A stretch of DNA of 5,418 nucleotides from Fidelibacterota bacterium (GTDB lineage Bacteria; Fidelibacterota; Marinisomatia; Marinisomatales; CAZVFT01). Positions 5,409 to 5,418 of the stretch are shown piece by piece (position 1 is the stretch's first letter; each line of letters opens with the position of its first letter). Position numbers and translations under genes: made by a program. The stretch is from the NCBI GenBank assembly GCA_014381485.1, contig JACNLN010000036.1:1-5418 (forward strand), read 5' to 3'. The notes under the pieces are model-generated. The model saw only the letters and a program-made list of their open reading frames with translations, did no database searches and was not told the DNA's origin.

Positions 5409-5418
5409 GAAAAACCAA

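Overview
The window is a compact piece of bacterial chromosome, moderately AT-rich, with clear Shine-Dalgarno sites before several genes (AGGAGG before the small Cys/His-rich gene, AGGAGA before the membrane-protein gene). No gene is specific enough to name a genus. The short CCCT...AGGG intergenic hairpins and the CCCCGAT...ATCGGGG palindrome resemble intergenic repeats I associate with Bacteroidota, Calditrichota or KSB1-like genomes. The strong Shine-Dalgarno sites argue against typical Bacteroidota. This placement is a weak inference.

Layout. Positions 1-1520 form a Fic cassette on the + strand. An intact gene for a Fic-domain (AMPylase-type) protein with a C-terminal helix-turn-helix lies at 391-1419. 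It is preceded by a second, degraded copy of its own promoter/operator region and first codons (1-130), and three diverged copies of a hairpin-forming repeat lie around it. The heptamer TTCCGTA (or its complement TACGGAA) occurs six times in this cassette and was not noticed elsewhere.

From 1552 to 5291 all five genes are on the - strand, so Fic converges on them. In transcription order they are: a CDP-alcohol phosphatidyltransferase-like membrane enzyme (5291-4731), a DRG/Obg-like GTPase with a C-terminal TGS domain (4469-3483), a 63-residue Cys/His-rich coiled-coil protein (3275-3084), a glyoxalase-II-type metallo-beta-lactamase-fold hydrolase (3009-2383), and a four-helix membrane protein of unknown function (2127-1552). 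Gaps are wide (74 to 261 bases). They hold a likely terminator after the GTPase gene, a good sigma-70-type promoter before the small gene, and a cluster of three related hairpins before the membrane-protein gene, two followed by T-runs. The - strand genes therefore look like several short transcription units rather than one operon; only the small gene and the hydrolase gene look co-transcribed.

The - strand genes look like ordinary housekeeping or conserved-hypothetical genes. The most interesting part is the Fic cassette, which has the appearance of a self-regulated, tandemly duplicated and partly decayed unit. I see no CRISPR array, tRNA, rRNA, transposase or integrase.
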